This document shows positions 24,560 to 33,692 of a DNA stretch of 64,000 nt, piece by piece. A model generated the notes under the pieces. That model was not told the DNA's origin and did no database searches. It saw nothing but the letters and a program-made list of their open reading frames with translations. Numbering within the stretch: the stretch's first letter is position 1; the number at the start of each line of letters is the position of its first letter. Source of the stretch: Staphylococcus ratti (GTDB lineage Bacteria > Bacillota > Bacilli > Staphylococcales > Staphylococcaceae); NCBI RefSeq assembly GCF_020883535.1, contig NZ_CP086654.1, forward strand, positions 744,001 through 808,000. The letters run 5' to 3'. The position numbers and the translations under genes are program-made.

Positions 24560-26500
24560 TTAATTTTCATATGCGCTTAACATAAGTTGTAATTCTTCCC
24601 ATTTCTGCATCGTTTGTTCTAGATTTTGTTCGGTCGTAAGTCTTACATTTGCCAAACGTGCCGTTTCTTCATAGTCATTAAGCGTATTTTCGGAAGCCAT
24701 TTCATTGTCGATATGTTCGATTTCACTTTCATAAGTTTCGATTAATGCTTCGTATTCTTCAATTTGTCGTTCGATTTTTCGTTTTTCATTTCTTAAAGCT
24801 TTTTGATCTTGATAATCATTGGTCGTAGATAGGGTGGAAGATTCTGAGTGGCTTTGATTTTGAGCGTCGTGTTCAGTCAAAGCACGTTGCTGCGCTGTTT
24901 TTTCAAGGTAATACGTATAATCACCTTGAATAAACTGACCGCCGTCCACATCTAAATCAAAAATTTTATTAGCTAAAGCATCGATAAAATAGCGATCATG
25001 AGAGACGAAAATTAATGTCCCTTTGAACTGTTGTAAAGCATGTTCTAGCATTTCTTTTGAGTCAATGTCTAAATGATTTGTAGGTTCATCTAGAATAAGG
25101 ACGTTATTTTTTTCTAACATGAGTAGCGCAAGTTGTAGTCTTGCTTTTTCTCCCCCAGATAAATCGCTAATCATCTTTTTGACCTCTTCTTGTGTAAATA
25201 GAAAGCGGCCTAAAACAGCTCGAATATCTTTTTCTTGCATATGACGATACTGATTCCAAACAAAGTCTAAAATGGAGTTGTTTGATGTAAATTCAGCTTG
25301 TTTTTGATCATAATAACCTACTTTTAAATTAGAACCATGGCTAATATGGCCTGATAAGGCAGGTAGTTGCATAGCTAACGTTTTTATAAATGTAGACTTC
25401 CCGATACCGTTCGGTCCGATAACGCCGATGCGGTCACCTTTTGAAATTTCTAATGAAATCGGTTGCGTAATTGGTGTAGTATAACCAATTTCTAAATTTT
25501 GAACATGCATGACATCATTACCAGTATTACGCTCGAAATCAAATTGAATATTAGCACTTTTAGCATCTAACATTGGCTTTTCAATACGTTCCATTTTTTC
25601 TAATATTTTACGTCGGCTTTTAGCCATACCACTCGTTGATGCACGAGTAATATTTTTTTCTACAAAAGTTTCAAGGCGTTTCATTTCACTTTGTTGACGT
25701 TCATATTCAGCCATACGTTTTTCATAATATTGATCACGAAGTTGAACATATTTGGCATAGTTCCCTTTATAATGTTTTACTTCACCTAGCGCAACATCAT
25801 ACACTTGAGTAACAATTTTATCTAGGAAGTAGCGATCGTGAGAAATAATAATAATTGCGCCACTAAAAAACTTCAAATAATCTTCAAGCCATTCTGTCGT
25901 TTCCATATCAAGGTGGTTTGTAGGTTCATCTAAGAGAAGTAAATCAGGCTCGCTTAATAGCATTTGTGCAAGTGATAAGCGTGTTTTTTGGCCACCACTG
26001 AAATCATTAATGGCTCTATCATAGTCTGCTTCAGTAAAATTCAAGCCGTTAAGTACTGTTTTTATTTTACTTTCATATTGATAGCCTTCCATTTGTTCAA
26101 ACTGATTAGATAACGATTCATAGTTATTTAAATGCTTTTGATATTCTAAAGTCTCATAGTGGTCAGCATGTTGACTTAACCAATCTGTTTCTTGTTGCAT
26201 CCTTTGTGCAATTGCCTCAACTTCTTTGAAAGGTTTAGCCATTTCTTCAAAAACTGTGTTATCTGTATCTAGTGTCATTTGTTGCGTTAAATAGCCTAAT
26301 TTTAGACCTTTAACTTTTGAAATATGACCGCTATCATAGCCCTCAACCCCCGCAATAATCTTCATTAAGGTTGATTTTCCAGCTCCATTTCGACCTACAA
26401 TGCCAATACGTTCTCCCGTTTGTATTTCGAAATTGACATGATCAAAAATCTCCTCACCATCAAATGATTTTGAGATTTGACTTAGTTGCATTAATATCAT
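24560..26500 (-). CDS. ABC-F family ATPase (YdiF type)
   Basis: A 646-residue protein with two ABC ATPase cassettes and no membrane segments. Cassette 1 has Walker A GRNGAGKSTLMK and signature FSGGQKTRLSLAQ; cassette 2 has GPNGIGKSTFIK and LSGGEKARLQLA; both have LLDEPTNHLD or ILDEPTNHLD. An interdomain linker of charged helices lies near residues 245-310, and a C-terminal coiled coil covers the last 80 residues. Such proteins act at the ribosome, some giving antibiotic protection; I see nothing that marks it as a resistance gene. Synteny matches B. subtilis ydiF beside tsaD and rex. Confidence 0.92.
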   Translation of the reverse strand: MILMQLSQISKSFDGEEIFDHVNFEIQTGERIGIVGRNGAGKSTLMKIIAGVEGYDSGHISKVKGLKLGYLTQQMTLDTDNTVFEEMAKPFKEVEAIAQRMQQETDWLSQHADHYETLEYQKHLNNYESLSNQFEQMEGYQYESKIKTVLNGLNFTEADYDRAINDFSGGQKTRLSLAQMLLSEPDLLLLDEPTNHLDMETTEWLEDYLKFFSGAIIIISHDRYFLDKIVTQVYDVALGEVKHYKGNYAKYVQLRDQYYEKRMAEYERQQSEMKRLETFVEKNITRASTSGMAKSRRKILEKMERIEKPMLDAKSANIQFDFERNTGNDVMHVQNLEIGYTTPITQPISLEISKGDRIGVIGPNGIGKSTFIKTLAMQLPALSGHISHGSNLKVGYYDQKQAEFTSNNSILDFVWNQYRHMQEKDIRAVLGRFLFTQEEVKKMISDLSGGEKARLQLALLMLEKNNVLILDEPTNHLDIDSKEMLEHALQQFKGTLIFVSHDRYFIDALANKIFDLDVDGGQFIQGDYTYYLEKTAQQRALTEHDAQNQSHSESSTLSTTNDYQDQKALRNEKRKIERQIEEYEALIETYESEIEHIDNEMASENTLNDYEETARLANVRLTTEQNLEQTMQKWEELQLMLSAYEN

Positions 26501-26525
26501 GTTCAGACTCCTTTCATTCTATTTT

Positions 26526-26553
26526 ATTGTACAATAAAGTAGAGGGGCATCAA
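26526..26553 (-). promoter_or_regulatory. Promoter of the ABC-F gene
   Basis: Minus-strand TTGATG (26548-26553) and TACAAT (26526-26531), 16-base spacer, about 25 bases before the start. Confidence 0.6.
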
Positions 26554-26687
26554 ATAGATTAAGTTCCTTTAAATGACGAATTCAGGTATAATTATTATGG
26601 AATAAAAGTTGGTGAAATTTATAACAAAACAATAGATTAAGTCAAAATGGTATTATAATTAGCATAACTTCATTAAGTAGCCTAGCA

Positions 26688-26734
26688 TCCATGACCTAAT
26701 TGTAATATGAAAATAGGTTTCCATGACCTAATTG
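26688..26734 (+). repeat. Direct repeat upstream of rex
   Basis: TCCATGACCTAATTG occurs twice, at 26688-26702 and 26720-26734, 32 bases apart (about three helical turns). The second copy abuts TTGACT at 26732-26737. This may be an operator for rex; it does not resemble the Rex site TTGTGAA-N6-TTCACAA. Confidence 0.6.
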
Positions 26735-26783
26735 ACTTGAAGTGATACACTTTATTAGGTGTCTAGAATATGGAGGATTGGAA

Positions 26784-27431
26784 ATGACTAGAGAAATAAA
26801 TAAAATACCGCGCGCAACACTAAAACGATTACCACTTTACTATCGATTTGTGAATGGCCTTAAAGCTAAAGGGGCGTCACGAGTGAACTCAAAAGAAATC
26901 AGTGAAGGTTTAAGTATTGATTCTGCGACGATTCGTCGAGATTTTTCTTACTTTGGCGAATTAGGTAAAAAAGGTTATGGTTACAATATCGATAGCTTAT
27001 TAGAGTTTTTTAAATCTGAACTTAGTGATGCTGATATTATAAAAATAGGTTTAGTAGGGGTCGGACACTTAGGAAAAGCTTTAATTTCGTATAACTTTTC
27101 GATTCATGAGGATATGACGATTACAGAAGCATTTGACATCGATCCAGAAGTGATTGGTCAGCAAATTGGAGAAGTTACGGTAAAATCAATAGATGAAATG
27201 CGTCAAGTCATTCAAGAACAAGCGCTAGAAGTGATTATTATTGCGACGCCAGTCAAAGTCGCACAAAATGTTACGGATCAACTTGTAGAAGCGGGGGTCA
27301 AAGGAATTTTAAACTTCACAGCTTCACCTGTACACGTTCCTAATGATGTTCAAGTACACCAAATTGATTTAGGTGTCGAACTTCAATCGTTATTATTCTT
27401 TATGAAAAACTACGGTAAATCAAACACATAA
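26784..27431 (+). CDS. rex: Redox-sensing transcriptional repressor Rex
   Basis: A 215-residue regulator. The N-terminal winged helix includes [17 protein letters not shown] and [36 protein letters not shown] Rossmann domain follows with GVGHLGKAL, then a domain-swapped C-terminal helix ending LLFFMKNYG. Rex senses the NADH/NAD+ ratio and represses fermentation and anaerobic-respiration genes. Start at 26784 has GGAGG 8 bases upstream and fits the family; the frame is open 14 codons further upstream. A terminator follows at 27469-27507. Confidence 0.96.
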   Translation: MTREINKIPRATLKRLPLYYRFVNGLKAKGASRVNSKEISEGLSIDSATIRRDFSYFGELGKKGYGYNIDSLLEFFKSELSDADIIKIGLVGVGHLGKALISYNFSIHEDMTITEAFDIDPEVIGQQIGEVTVKSIDEMRQVIQEQALEVIIIATPVKVAQNVTDQLVEAGVKGILNFTASPVHVPNDVQVHQIDLGVELQSLLFFMKNYGKSNT

Positions 27432-27468
27432 ATTAAGAGATTAAAATTTAAAATAGGTTTGGATAAGA

Positions 27469-27507
27469 AAGCTCTGAATGCCATGACTGGTATCTCAGAG
27501 CTTTTAT
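27469..27507 (+). terminator. rex terminator
   Basis: AAGCTCTGA (27469-27477) pairs with TCAGAGCTT (27495-27503), followed by TTT. Confidence 0.8.
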
Positions 27508-27593
27508 GTATGATGAATGTAAGTTTTTTTCTAGTTTCTTTCAAATTTCACTATCGAAAAGTAGGATGATACAAAATTAAATAACATTTGCTC

Positions 27594-27621
27594 TTGATAA
27601 TTCAGCTGTTTTTGCTATAAT
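27594..27621 (+). promoter_or_regulatory. Promoter of the thiosulfate uptake genes
   Basis: TTGATA (27594-27599) and TATAAT (27616-27621), 16-base spacer, about 35 bases before the start at 27656. Confidence 0.75.
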
Positions 27622-27655
27622 TCTTATCATAATAATCGGAATAGGAGAGAATGTT

Positions 27656-28738
27656 ATGGTATGGACGATATTTAGTGGTCTTATCGTAGGGCTTTTACTA
27701 GGATTTGTCATGCAACGGACACGTTTTTGTTTGACGGGCGGTTTCCGTGATATGTATGTACAAAAAAATAATAAAATGTTTTATGCTTTGCTTATCGCAA
27801 TAGCAATCCAAGCTATTGGGATTTTCGTTTTAAATATGATGGGGCTTATTACCATTGATAATGGGACTTTTCCTATCATTGGCACAATGATAGGTTCATT
27901 TATATTTGGCATAGGAATTATATTAGCTGGTGGTTGCGCCACTGGCACATACTATAGAGCAGGTGAAGGGTTGATTGGGAGCTGGATTGCCCTTATTATG
28001 TATGGGCTTTTTGCTGCCATTACAAAAAAGGGAGTTTTAGCGCCTTTAATGGAAGGACTAAACAGCAAAACTGTGGCAAATGCCGACATGGCACAATCTA
28101 CAGGAGTTCCGAGTTGGGTGTTCTTAATTGTGTTGTTAACTGTAACAACAGTTTTAGTCATAAAAACATTGCGCAAACCTAAACCGAAAATTGCAGTTCC
28201 TAAATTAAAGCAACGCTATACAGGTGTACGTCACTTTTTATTCGAAAAACGTTTCCATCCGTTTGCAGCTGCAGTTGCTGTTGGCTTAATCGCATTGCTT
28301 GCGTGGCCGATGTCAGTATCTACTGGTCGAGATGGGGGACTTGGTATTACAACACCATCATCTAATATTGTCGTATTTTTAACGACAGGGGATGTAAGTG
28401 TTGTAGATTGGGGTGTCTTCCTTGTTATTGGTATTTTCTTCGGTTCCTATATTGCTGCTCGAGGATCGAGAGAATTCGCGTGGCGTTTACCAGACAAAAA
28501 GACGCTTCGCAATAGCACTATTGGCGGTGCATGTATGGGATTTGGAGCTGCAGTGGCTGGAGGCTGTTCGATTGGCAACGGCTTAGTTGCTACAGCTGCT
28601 CTGTCTTGGCAAGGATGGATTGCTCTTGCATTTATGATTTTAGGGACATGGTTTATGAGTTACTTTATTTTTATTCGCCCGATGAAGTTGGCTAAACAGA
28701 ATCGTACAGCTCAAGCACAAGCAGCAAGCGCTTCATAA
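27656..28738 (+). CDS. YeeE/YedE family thiosulfate transporter (TsuA-like)
   Basis: A 360-residue integral membrane protein with about nine hydrophobic segments. The two conserved cysteine motifs of the YeeE/YedE family are present, LAGGCATGTYYRAGEG near residue 95 and VAGGCSIGNG near residue 300. Family members carry thiosulfate or sulfur species across the membrane through exposed cysteines. The next gene, 21 bases on, encodes a TusA-like partner, matching the known TsuA-TsuB pair. AGGAGAG precedes the start. Transport of thiosulfate is an inference from family and context. Confidence 0.88.
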   Translation: MVWTIFSGLIVGLLLGFVMQRTRFCLTGGFRDMYVQKNNKMFYALLIAIAIQAIGIFVLNMMGLITIDNGTFPIIGTMIGSFIFGIGIILAGGCATGTYYRAGEGLIGSWIALIMYGLFAAITKKGVLAPLMEGLNSKTVANADMAQSTGVPSWVFLIVLLTVTTVLVIKTLRKPKPKIAVPKLKQRYTGVRHFLFEKRFHPFAAAVAVGLIALLAWPMSVSTGRDGGLGITTPSSNIVVFLTTGDVSVVDWGVFLVIGIFFGSYIAARGSREFAWRLPDKKTLRNSTIGGACMGFGAAVAGGCSIGNGLVATAALSWQGWIALAFMILGTWFMSYFIFIRPMKLAKQNRTAQAQAASAS

Positions 28739-28759
28739 TGAATTGAAGGAGATGTTAAC

Positions 28760-28984
28760 ATGATATATGAACTAGGAACAGTTGGGATGGTTTGTCCATT
28801 TCCACTTATTGAGGCACAAAAGAAAATGGAAGAATTAAATGTAGGGGACGCACTTAAAATAGATTTTGATTGCACGCAAGCCACTGAAGCAATTCCTAAT
28901 TGGGCTGCTGAAAAGGGTTACCCTGTAACAAATTATGAGCAAGTAGGCGATGCTTCTTGGACCATTACGGTTCAGAAAGCTTAA
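28760..28984 (+). CDS. TusA/TsuB-like sulfurtransferase
   Basis: A 74-residue protein with the TusA motif GMVCPFPLIEAQKKM near residue 10; Cys13 is the predicted sulfur-carrying residue of the CPxP motif. Such proteins pass persulfide sulfur; beside a YeeE/YedE transporter they are called TsuB and assist thiosulfate uptake. Preceded by GAAGGAG; ends before a strong terminator. Confidence 0.88.
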   Translation: MIYELGTVGMVCPFPLIEAQKKMEELNVGDALKIDFDCTQATEAIPNWAAEKGYPVTNYEQVGDASWTITVQKA

Positions 28985-29001
28985 CATTAAAAAGCACATC
29001 G

Positions 29002-29041
29002 ATTAACTCCTAAAAGTGATAGGAGTTAGTCGATTTTTTTG
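29002..29041 (+). terminator. Terminator after the TsuB-like gene
   Basis: ATCGATTAACTCCTA and TAGGAGTTAGTCGAT form a long stem (one mismatch) around a 7-base loop, followed by a T run ending near 29041. Confidence 0.88.
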
Positions 29042-29202
29042 TAGAAAATTTCTAAAGAAACTCTCACTTTATATGATAAAATAGCATAGAGATTGTATGA
29101 GTTAACGTATGACAATATTGAGCATATCGTATAGCTTCATATAAAGGAATACATATTAATTGAGTAGAAGAATAAACGCTTTAAAGGAGGACACGTATTT
29201 TA

Positions 29203-30699
29203 ATGGAACAATGGAGTCGTGAGAAACGCTATCAAAAGTTCGAAGACGTGAGTCCAGAAACGATGGCAGAACTCAAAAAGCAAATTGATGTATCGGCGTT
29301 TCGTCAAACGTATCATATCCAACCTCAAACGGGGTTATTAAATGATCCGAATGGTTTAATTTATTTTAATGGTCAGTATTTATTATCACATCAATGGTTT
29401 CCTTTCGGTGCTGTACATGGATTGAAATATTGGTTCCACTATAAGGGTGAAAATTTAGTGCATTTAAAACCTCAAGGTCCAATTATTAAACCAGATACAC
29501 CTTATGACAGTCATGGGGTCTATAGCGGGAGTGCATTCGAATTTGAAGGGCAACTTTATTACATGTATACAGCGAATCAACGAACAGCATCATGGCAACG
29601 AAAAAGTACACAAATGCTTGCCAAAATAAATGAGCAAGGTGATCTTGAAAAACTTACAACACCTGTCATCGCCATGCCCCCTAAAGGCTATACACAACAC
29701 TTTAGGGATCCTAAAGTGTTTCAAAAAAATGACCGTTTATACGCTGTAATTGGGGCACAAAGAGAAAATCGAACAGGAACGGTCCTTGTTTATGAAGCCG
29801 ACCATCCTGAATCAACATGGACATTTAAAGGCGAAATTCAAACAGATTTAAACGCATTTGGCTTTATGTGGGAATGTCCGGATTATTTTCAATTGAATGG
29901 TAAAGATGTGTTACTATTTTGTCCTCAAGGTATCGAATCAGAAGAAAATCGATATCAAAATATTTATCAAAGTGGCTATATTATCGGAACGTTAGATTTT
30001 GATACATTGCATTTTGAGCATGAATCTTTTGTTGAATTGGATAACGGTTTTGATTTTTATGCGCCCCAAACTTTTTTAGATGAATCAAAAAGACGTGTTT
30101 TAATTGGTTGGATGGGACTTCCGGATACGCAATATCCGACAGACAATGAAGGATGGGCACATTGTTTAACATTGCCACGCATTTTGACGTACGAGTCAGG
30201 AAAATTAAAACAAAAGCCACATATGGATTTGAGAAAGTTGCGTCACAATAAAGAGACGGCATTAGGCTATGCAAACAAATTTATTAAGCAACTTCATCCT
30301 TATGAAGGTGAACGATATGAATTGAATATTGATATTTTGGAAAACGAAGCATCTGCAATTGAGTTTCATCTAAGAGCTTCTAAAAATGAAGCTACAGTAA
30401 TCCGTTATGAAACAGCAACACGCCGAGTGATTCTTGACCGTTTTGACAGTGGCCAATTGCCATATCCAGTTGAAGATACTGTGCGCATTACAGAGCTATC
30501 ATCAGATTTAGAACAACTCCGTATTTTTGTAGACACATCAAGTATTGAAATTTTTTGTAATGATGGGGAAAAAGTATTAACATCACGCATTTTTCCAAAC
30601 CCTCAATCGAACAAAATTAAAGTAGTGACAGATTCTGGTCAAGTTTATTTAAAAATGACGAAATACGATATTATCGTTGATGAGAATGGGGCACACTAA
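29203..30699 (+). CDS. scrB: Sucrose-6-phosphate hydrolase (GH32)
   Basis: A 498-residue GH32 enzyme splitting sucrose 6-phosphate to glucose 6-phosphate and fructose. The nucleophile is Asp48 in LLNDPNG, the transition-state Asp is in HFRDPKVF, and the acid/base Glu is in MWECPD. The C-terminal beta-sandwich starts near residue 350. As I recall, S. aureus has scrR and a fructokinase gene beside scrB near agr; neither is present here, and no sucrose PTS gene is in the window. AAGGAGG precedes the start. The name sacA is also used. Confidence 0.93.
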   Translation: MEQWSREKRYQKFEDVSPETMAELKKQIDVSAFRQTYHIQPQTGLLNDPNGLIYFNGQYLLSHQWFPFGAVHGLKYWFHYKGENLVHLKPQGPIIKPDTPYDSHGVYSGSAFEFEGQLYYMYTANQRTASWQRKSTQMLAKINEQGDLEKLTTPVIAMPPKGYTQHFRDPKVFQKNDRLYAVIGAQRENRTGTVLVYEADHPESTWTFKGEIQTDLNAFGFMWECPDYFQLNGKDVLLFCPQGIESEENRYQNIYQSGYIIGTLDFDTLHFEHESFVELDNGFDFYAPQTFLDESKRRVLIGWMGLPDTQYPTDNEGWAHCLTLPRILTYESGKLKQKPHMDLRKLRHNKETALGYANKFIKQLHPYEGERYELNIDILENEASAIEFHLRASKNEATVIRYETATRRVILDRFDSGQLPYPVEDTVRITELSSDLEQLRIFVDTSSIEIFCNDGEKVLTSRIFPNPQSNKIKVVTDSGQVYLKMTKYDIIVDENGAH

Positions 30700-30729
30700 G
30701 TTTAAAGAGGTCACCATTGTAGATATATA

Positions 30730-30782
30730 AATAGAGCCTTTTCAATTTGAATCTCAAAAATTCAAATTGAAAAGGCTCTATT
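30730..30782. terminator. Bidirectional terminator between scrB and agrA
   Basis: A perfect 23-base stem (30730-30752 with 30760-30782) with a 7-base loop separates the convergent scrB and agrBDCA transcripts. Confidence 0.93.
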
Positions 30783-30797
30783 GTTTGTGTTTTACGG

Positions 30798-31526
30798 TTA
30801 CTCTGGCTTTTTGATTTTTTTAATGTTTCGTACTGAAACGTAACAGAATTCATCATTTTTAAAATAAACGATACGTTCTTTAGCATCAACATGAGAAATG
30901 TTATGTCTGTTTAAAACGAAACTATTATGACATCTAAAGAAACGATTATCAATTTGGGCAAGTTCTCTAAGGTTACCATAAAATTCAATTTGTCGATTAT
31001 CCAAATGCGCGATTAAGCGATGTGATTTTGGTGAGGATTCAAAGAACATCACATCATCATAATTAACATAAACAGAATTACTGCCTTGTTTTAATTCCAT
31101 CGTTTCGACTGTATTATCTTTAGTAAGTAGGTCTAAGCGTTTTAATGCCGTTTCAAGACAATCAATAATTCGTGTGCGTAATTCATCCATATCGTCTTTA
31201 AAAATAAAATCCATAGCAGCTAGCTTATAGACAAATGTGAGATAGGTTAATTCACTGTGGCTTGTTACAAAAATAATATTACCTACGGGATCATGCTTTC
31301 TAATTTCACTGCCAAGCTTAATACCATTAATATCGGATTCGAGTTGGATATCTAAAAAGTAGCAACCAATATCCGTCATATTTTTAGAAGCTTCAAGCAG
31401 GGCGTAAGGATCACTTGTAGAAATTTCAATTTCCATAGGCTTTTCTTCAATCATAATATAATTTTGAATGATTGATTCCATTCGCTCTCTTTGTTTTGGG
31501 TCATCTTCACAGATTAATATTTTCAA
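30798..31526 (-). CDS. agrA: Accessory gene regulator response regulator AgrA
   Basis: A 242-residue response regulator. The receiver domain has CEDD at residues 6-9 and the phospho-acceptor Asp59 in YFLDIQL. The LytTR DNA-binding domain follows from about residue 140, with RFFRCHNSFVLNRHNI in its recognition region. AgrA activates P2 (agrBDCA) and P3 (RNAIII). It is the last gene of the operon, 14 bases after agrC, and ends at a 23-base terminator. Confidence 0.97.
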   Translation of the reverse strand: MKILICEDDPKQRERMESIIQNYIMIEEKPMEIEISTSDPYALLEASKNMTDIGCYFLDIQLESDINGIKLGSEIRKHDPVGNIIFVTSHSELTYLTFVYKLAAMDFIFKDDMDELRTRIIDCLETALKRLDLLTKDNTVETMELKQGSNSVYVNYDDVMFFESSPKSHRLIAHLDNRQIEFYGNLRELAQIDNRFFRCHNSFVLNRHNISHVDAKERIVYFKNDEFCYVSVRNIKKIKKPE

Positions 31527-31540
31527 ATCGGCTCACATCC

Positions 31541-32839
31541 TTAACCATTGCTATTCATGATTTCTAATTTTTGAATAAAGTAATGATTTTCAATCGTTGT
31601 TTCTAAAAATACATTATTTTTGCTGTCGGTAATTTCTTTTAAAGTAGACAATCCTAAACCACGTTCTTTACCTTTTGTAGAAAAGCCTTCTCGATACAAG
31701 GTGTGTAATTTAGGAAGATTTTCAGGTGCTTTATTCATAATGATGATTAACACAGAAGTATCTGTTTTAATGAATGCAATTTGAATCATCGGCGAATCAA
31801 TGTCCATAGATGCTTCAATCGCATTGTCCATTATAATTCCAAGTATACGACTTAAATCAATCATTTCCATATTAATTTCATTAATTTCGTCAGCGACTTC
31901 CACACTTATTTCAATTTGGCGTTCTTGTGCTTGTAATATTTTTGTAGTAATTACACCTTTAATTTCTTTAACTTTCAGGTTTTCTACCCCGTTTAATTTC
32001 AATGAATTTGCTTCAAAATGATCTTTAAGTGGACTAATATGTTTAGCATAATAGGCTTTGAGTCCTTCGAGATCATCTTCACGCAAATACTCTGACATCG
32101 TAGATAATATATTGATGTAGTCATGTCTAAACTTTCGAATGCGATTATTGACTTCTTCGATTTTTAAAGTGTAATTGTAGTAATCGTCAATTTCTTGCTT
32201 ACTTTTGCGATATTTGATTTCCCGTGATGTAGTAATCGTTACTAATAATAAAATCGCAATAAAAATAGCCGCAAAAGTGAAGTAGAAAATACCTATCATT
32301 TTAAATTCAGCGACATTCGCTACTTGATCTGGCAGAAAAAAGAACATCGTTAAAAAGAAAACTAAAAGACAAATGATTAATACTATAAAATAGATTTTAT
32401 TGCCGTATAGCCATGTGTATTTTAGTTTAATCATCAAAAGTCTAACTACAAGAGCAGTAATAAACGTTATTAATGCAAACACGAATGAATAAATAACAAA
32501 TAAAACAGTAGAGTTAATTGTTAATCCATTGATTAGGTAATAAAACCAGGTGGCTAAAAAATCACAAATAACAAGAATTAATACACTTGATAGTACTGCA
32601 ATTACTCCAATTATTCTTTTTTTATAATAGAAGAATACAAGGGAGCTAATAACTAAAAAAAGTAGACTTTCTCTATCGTAGATTATGAATAAAATAGTAG
32701 AAGGGATTACCACCCCGAATAAAAGAGAGAAGCAATCCCAAAAGCTATAATTGATTTTTTCAATTATGATAATGTTAATTACAGCAAAAAACACAAAAGC
32801 TTGGAAGAATGTAATTAAAATAACATCTATTATTTCCAA
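31541..32839 (-). CDS. agrC: Quorum-sensing histidine kinase AgrC
   Basis: A 432-residue HPK10-family kinase. About six hydrophobic segments occupy residues 1-205 and form the peptide sensor. His239 in RKFRHDYINIL is the phosphorylation site, DNAIEA is the N box and GLGLSTLKEI the G box. The sensor half is unlike S. aureus AgrC while the kinase half is conserved, as expected for a different pheromone group. The start is TTG at 32839 with only a weak ribosome site, 22 bases after agrD. Confidence 0.95.
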   Translation of the reverse strand: MEIIDVILITFFQAFVFFAVINIIIIEKINYSFWDCFSLLFGVVIPSTILFIIYDRESLLFLVISSLVFFYYKKRIIGVIAVLSSVLILVICDFLATWFYYLINGLTINSTVLFVIYSFVFALITFITALVVRLLMIKLKYTWLYGNKIYFIVLIICLLVFFLTMFFFLPDQVANVAEFKMIGIFYFTFAAIFIAILLLVTITTSREIKYRKSKQEIDDYYNYTLKIEEVNNRIRKFRHDYINILSTMSEYLREDDLEGLKAYYAKHISPLKDHFEANSLKLNGVENLKVKEIKGVITTKILQAQERQIEISVEVADEINEINMEMIDLSRILGIIMDNAIEASMDIDSPMIQIAFIKTDTSVLIIIMNKAPENLPKLHTLYREGFSTKGKERGLGLSTLKEITDSKNNVFLETTIENHYFIQKLEIMNSNG

Positions 32840-32861
32840 TTCTTATACACACTCTCTAAAA

Positions 32862-32996
32862 TTATTCTGCTTTGCTTAACTCTTGAGGAACTTCAGGCTC
32901 ATCAAAAAAACCTGTGCATGGGTTAATTGAGGCAAAAGTACCTAAAGATTTAAAAAAACTAGTAAATAAATTGAAAATAGCTTCGAGAATAGGCAT
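32862..32996 (-). CDS. agrD: Autoinducing peptide precursor AgrD
   Basis: A 44-residue precursor. Residues 1-22 form an amphipathic membrane leader (MPILEAIFNLFTSFFKSL...). The peptide core around residues 23-31 is SINPCTGFF with the ring Cys27, which would close as a thiolactone on Phe31. The acidic recognition tail begins DEPEVPQEL. The start lies 3 bases past the agrB stop. Cys, not Ser, is present, so this is not the lactone type of S. pseudintermedius. Exact N-terminal trimming cannot be read from sequence. Confidence 0.95.
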   Translation of the reverse strand: MPILEAIFNLFTSFFKSLGTFASINPCTGFFDEPEVPQELSKAE

Positions 32997-32998
32997 TG

Positions 32999-33562
32999 TT
33001 ACTCCTCCTTAGGGAAAAATATTGGTAATAAAGTCATAGACTGCAAAATCGCTCCATACGCAATTAACAAATTGTACGGGCTTGGGACAAGTAAAATCAA
33101 TACAAGATACAATGTCATAACTAGTAATGATTTCATTTTAAGTCCTTTCACACGTGATTGTTTAATAGGTTGTTTACGTGTTGCAGCAGGAGCATATTTT
33201 AAAACCAAAAACCATCCTAATATATATAAGAATAACATAAACAAGAATGGTATGTCATATTTAACTATTAGCCATGGTAAAAATATAAAGAATATAATAT
33301 TTTGAACATGACACAATAGTGATGTTTTCGCATGGGCACCATGCGAAAAACGCCTTAAAACGAGATACGTAATGTGTACAGTGAGTGTGTATAAAAAGAT
33401 GTTGAGAAGGATTGCCAATCCGTAAGTAATAAGACCTTTGAAGAGATTAATTACAAACACTTGCATGCCTAAACGTATTTTTAGGTAATCAACATGATCT
33501 AAATTTTGTCTCTTTTGAAGTCTTAATGCGAGCATATCGATGGTTTTATCAACGACTTTCAT
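32999..33562 (-). CDS. agrB: AgrD-processing membrane peptidase AgrB
   Basis: A 187-residue membrane cysteine endopeptidase with catalytic His77 (in RRFSHGAHAKTS) and Cys84 (in SLLCHVQN), at the same numbers as in S. aureus AgrB. It cuts the AgrD tail and forms the ring. Hydrophobic segments cover residues 40-70, 85-125 and 145-180. GGAGGAG precedes the ATG. First gene of the P2 operon. Confidence 0.96.
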   Translation of the reverse strand: MKVVDKTIDMLALRLQKRQNLDHVDYLKIRLGMQVFVINLFKGLITYGLAILLNIFLYTLTVHITYLVLRRFSHGAHAKTSLLCHVQNIIFFIFLPWLIVKYDIPFLFMLFLYILGWFLVLKYAPAATRKQPIKQSRVKGLKMKSLLVMTLYLVLILLVPSPYNLLIAYGAILQSMTLLPIFFPKEE

Positions 33563-33617
33563 GGCACTCCTCCTTGCTCAATATTATAAAGCGCAATTAA
33601 TTCATAATTCTATTTTT

Positions 33618-33649
33618 TGCCCAACTGTAGAATTTCAATGCCTAACTGT
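33618..33649 (-). promoter_or_regulatory. agr P2 AgrA-binding direct repeats
   Basis: Minus-strand repeats ACAGTTAGGCA (33639-33649) and ACAGTTGGGCA (33618-33628), 21 bases apart, match the AgrA direct-repeat sites upstream of agrB. The -10 hexamer is not clear. Confidence 0.85.
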
Positions 33650-33692
33650 TCGATAAATCAGAAATTTATATAAATTTAATATATAAACTGTA

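Noticed and set aside
29041..29202. A cre (CcpA) site upstream of scrB
   Set aside because: The closest sequence, around GTTAACGTATGACA, does not fit the cre consensus spacing.
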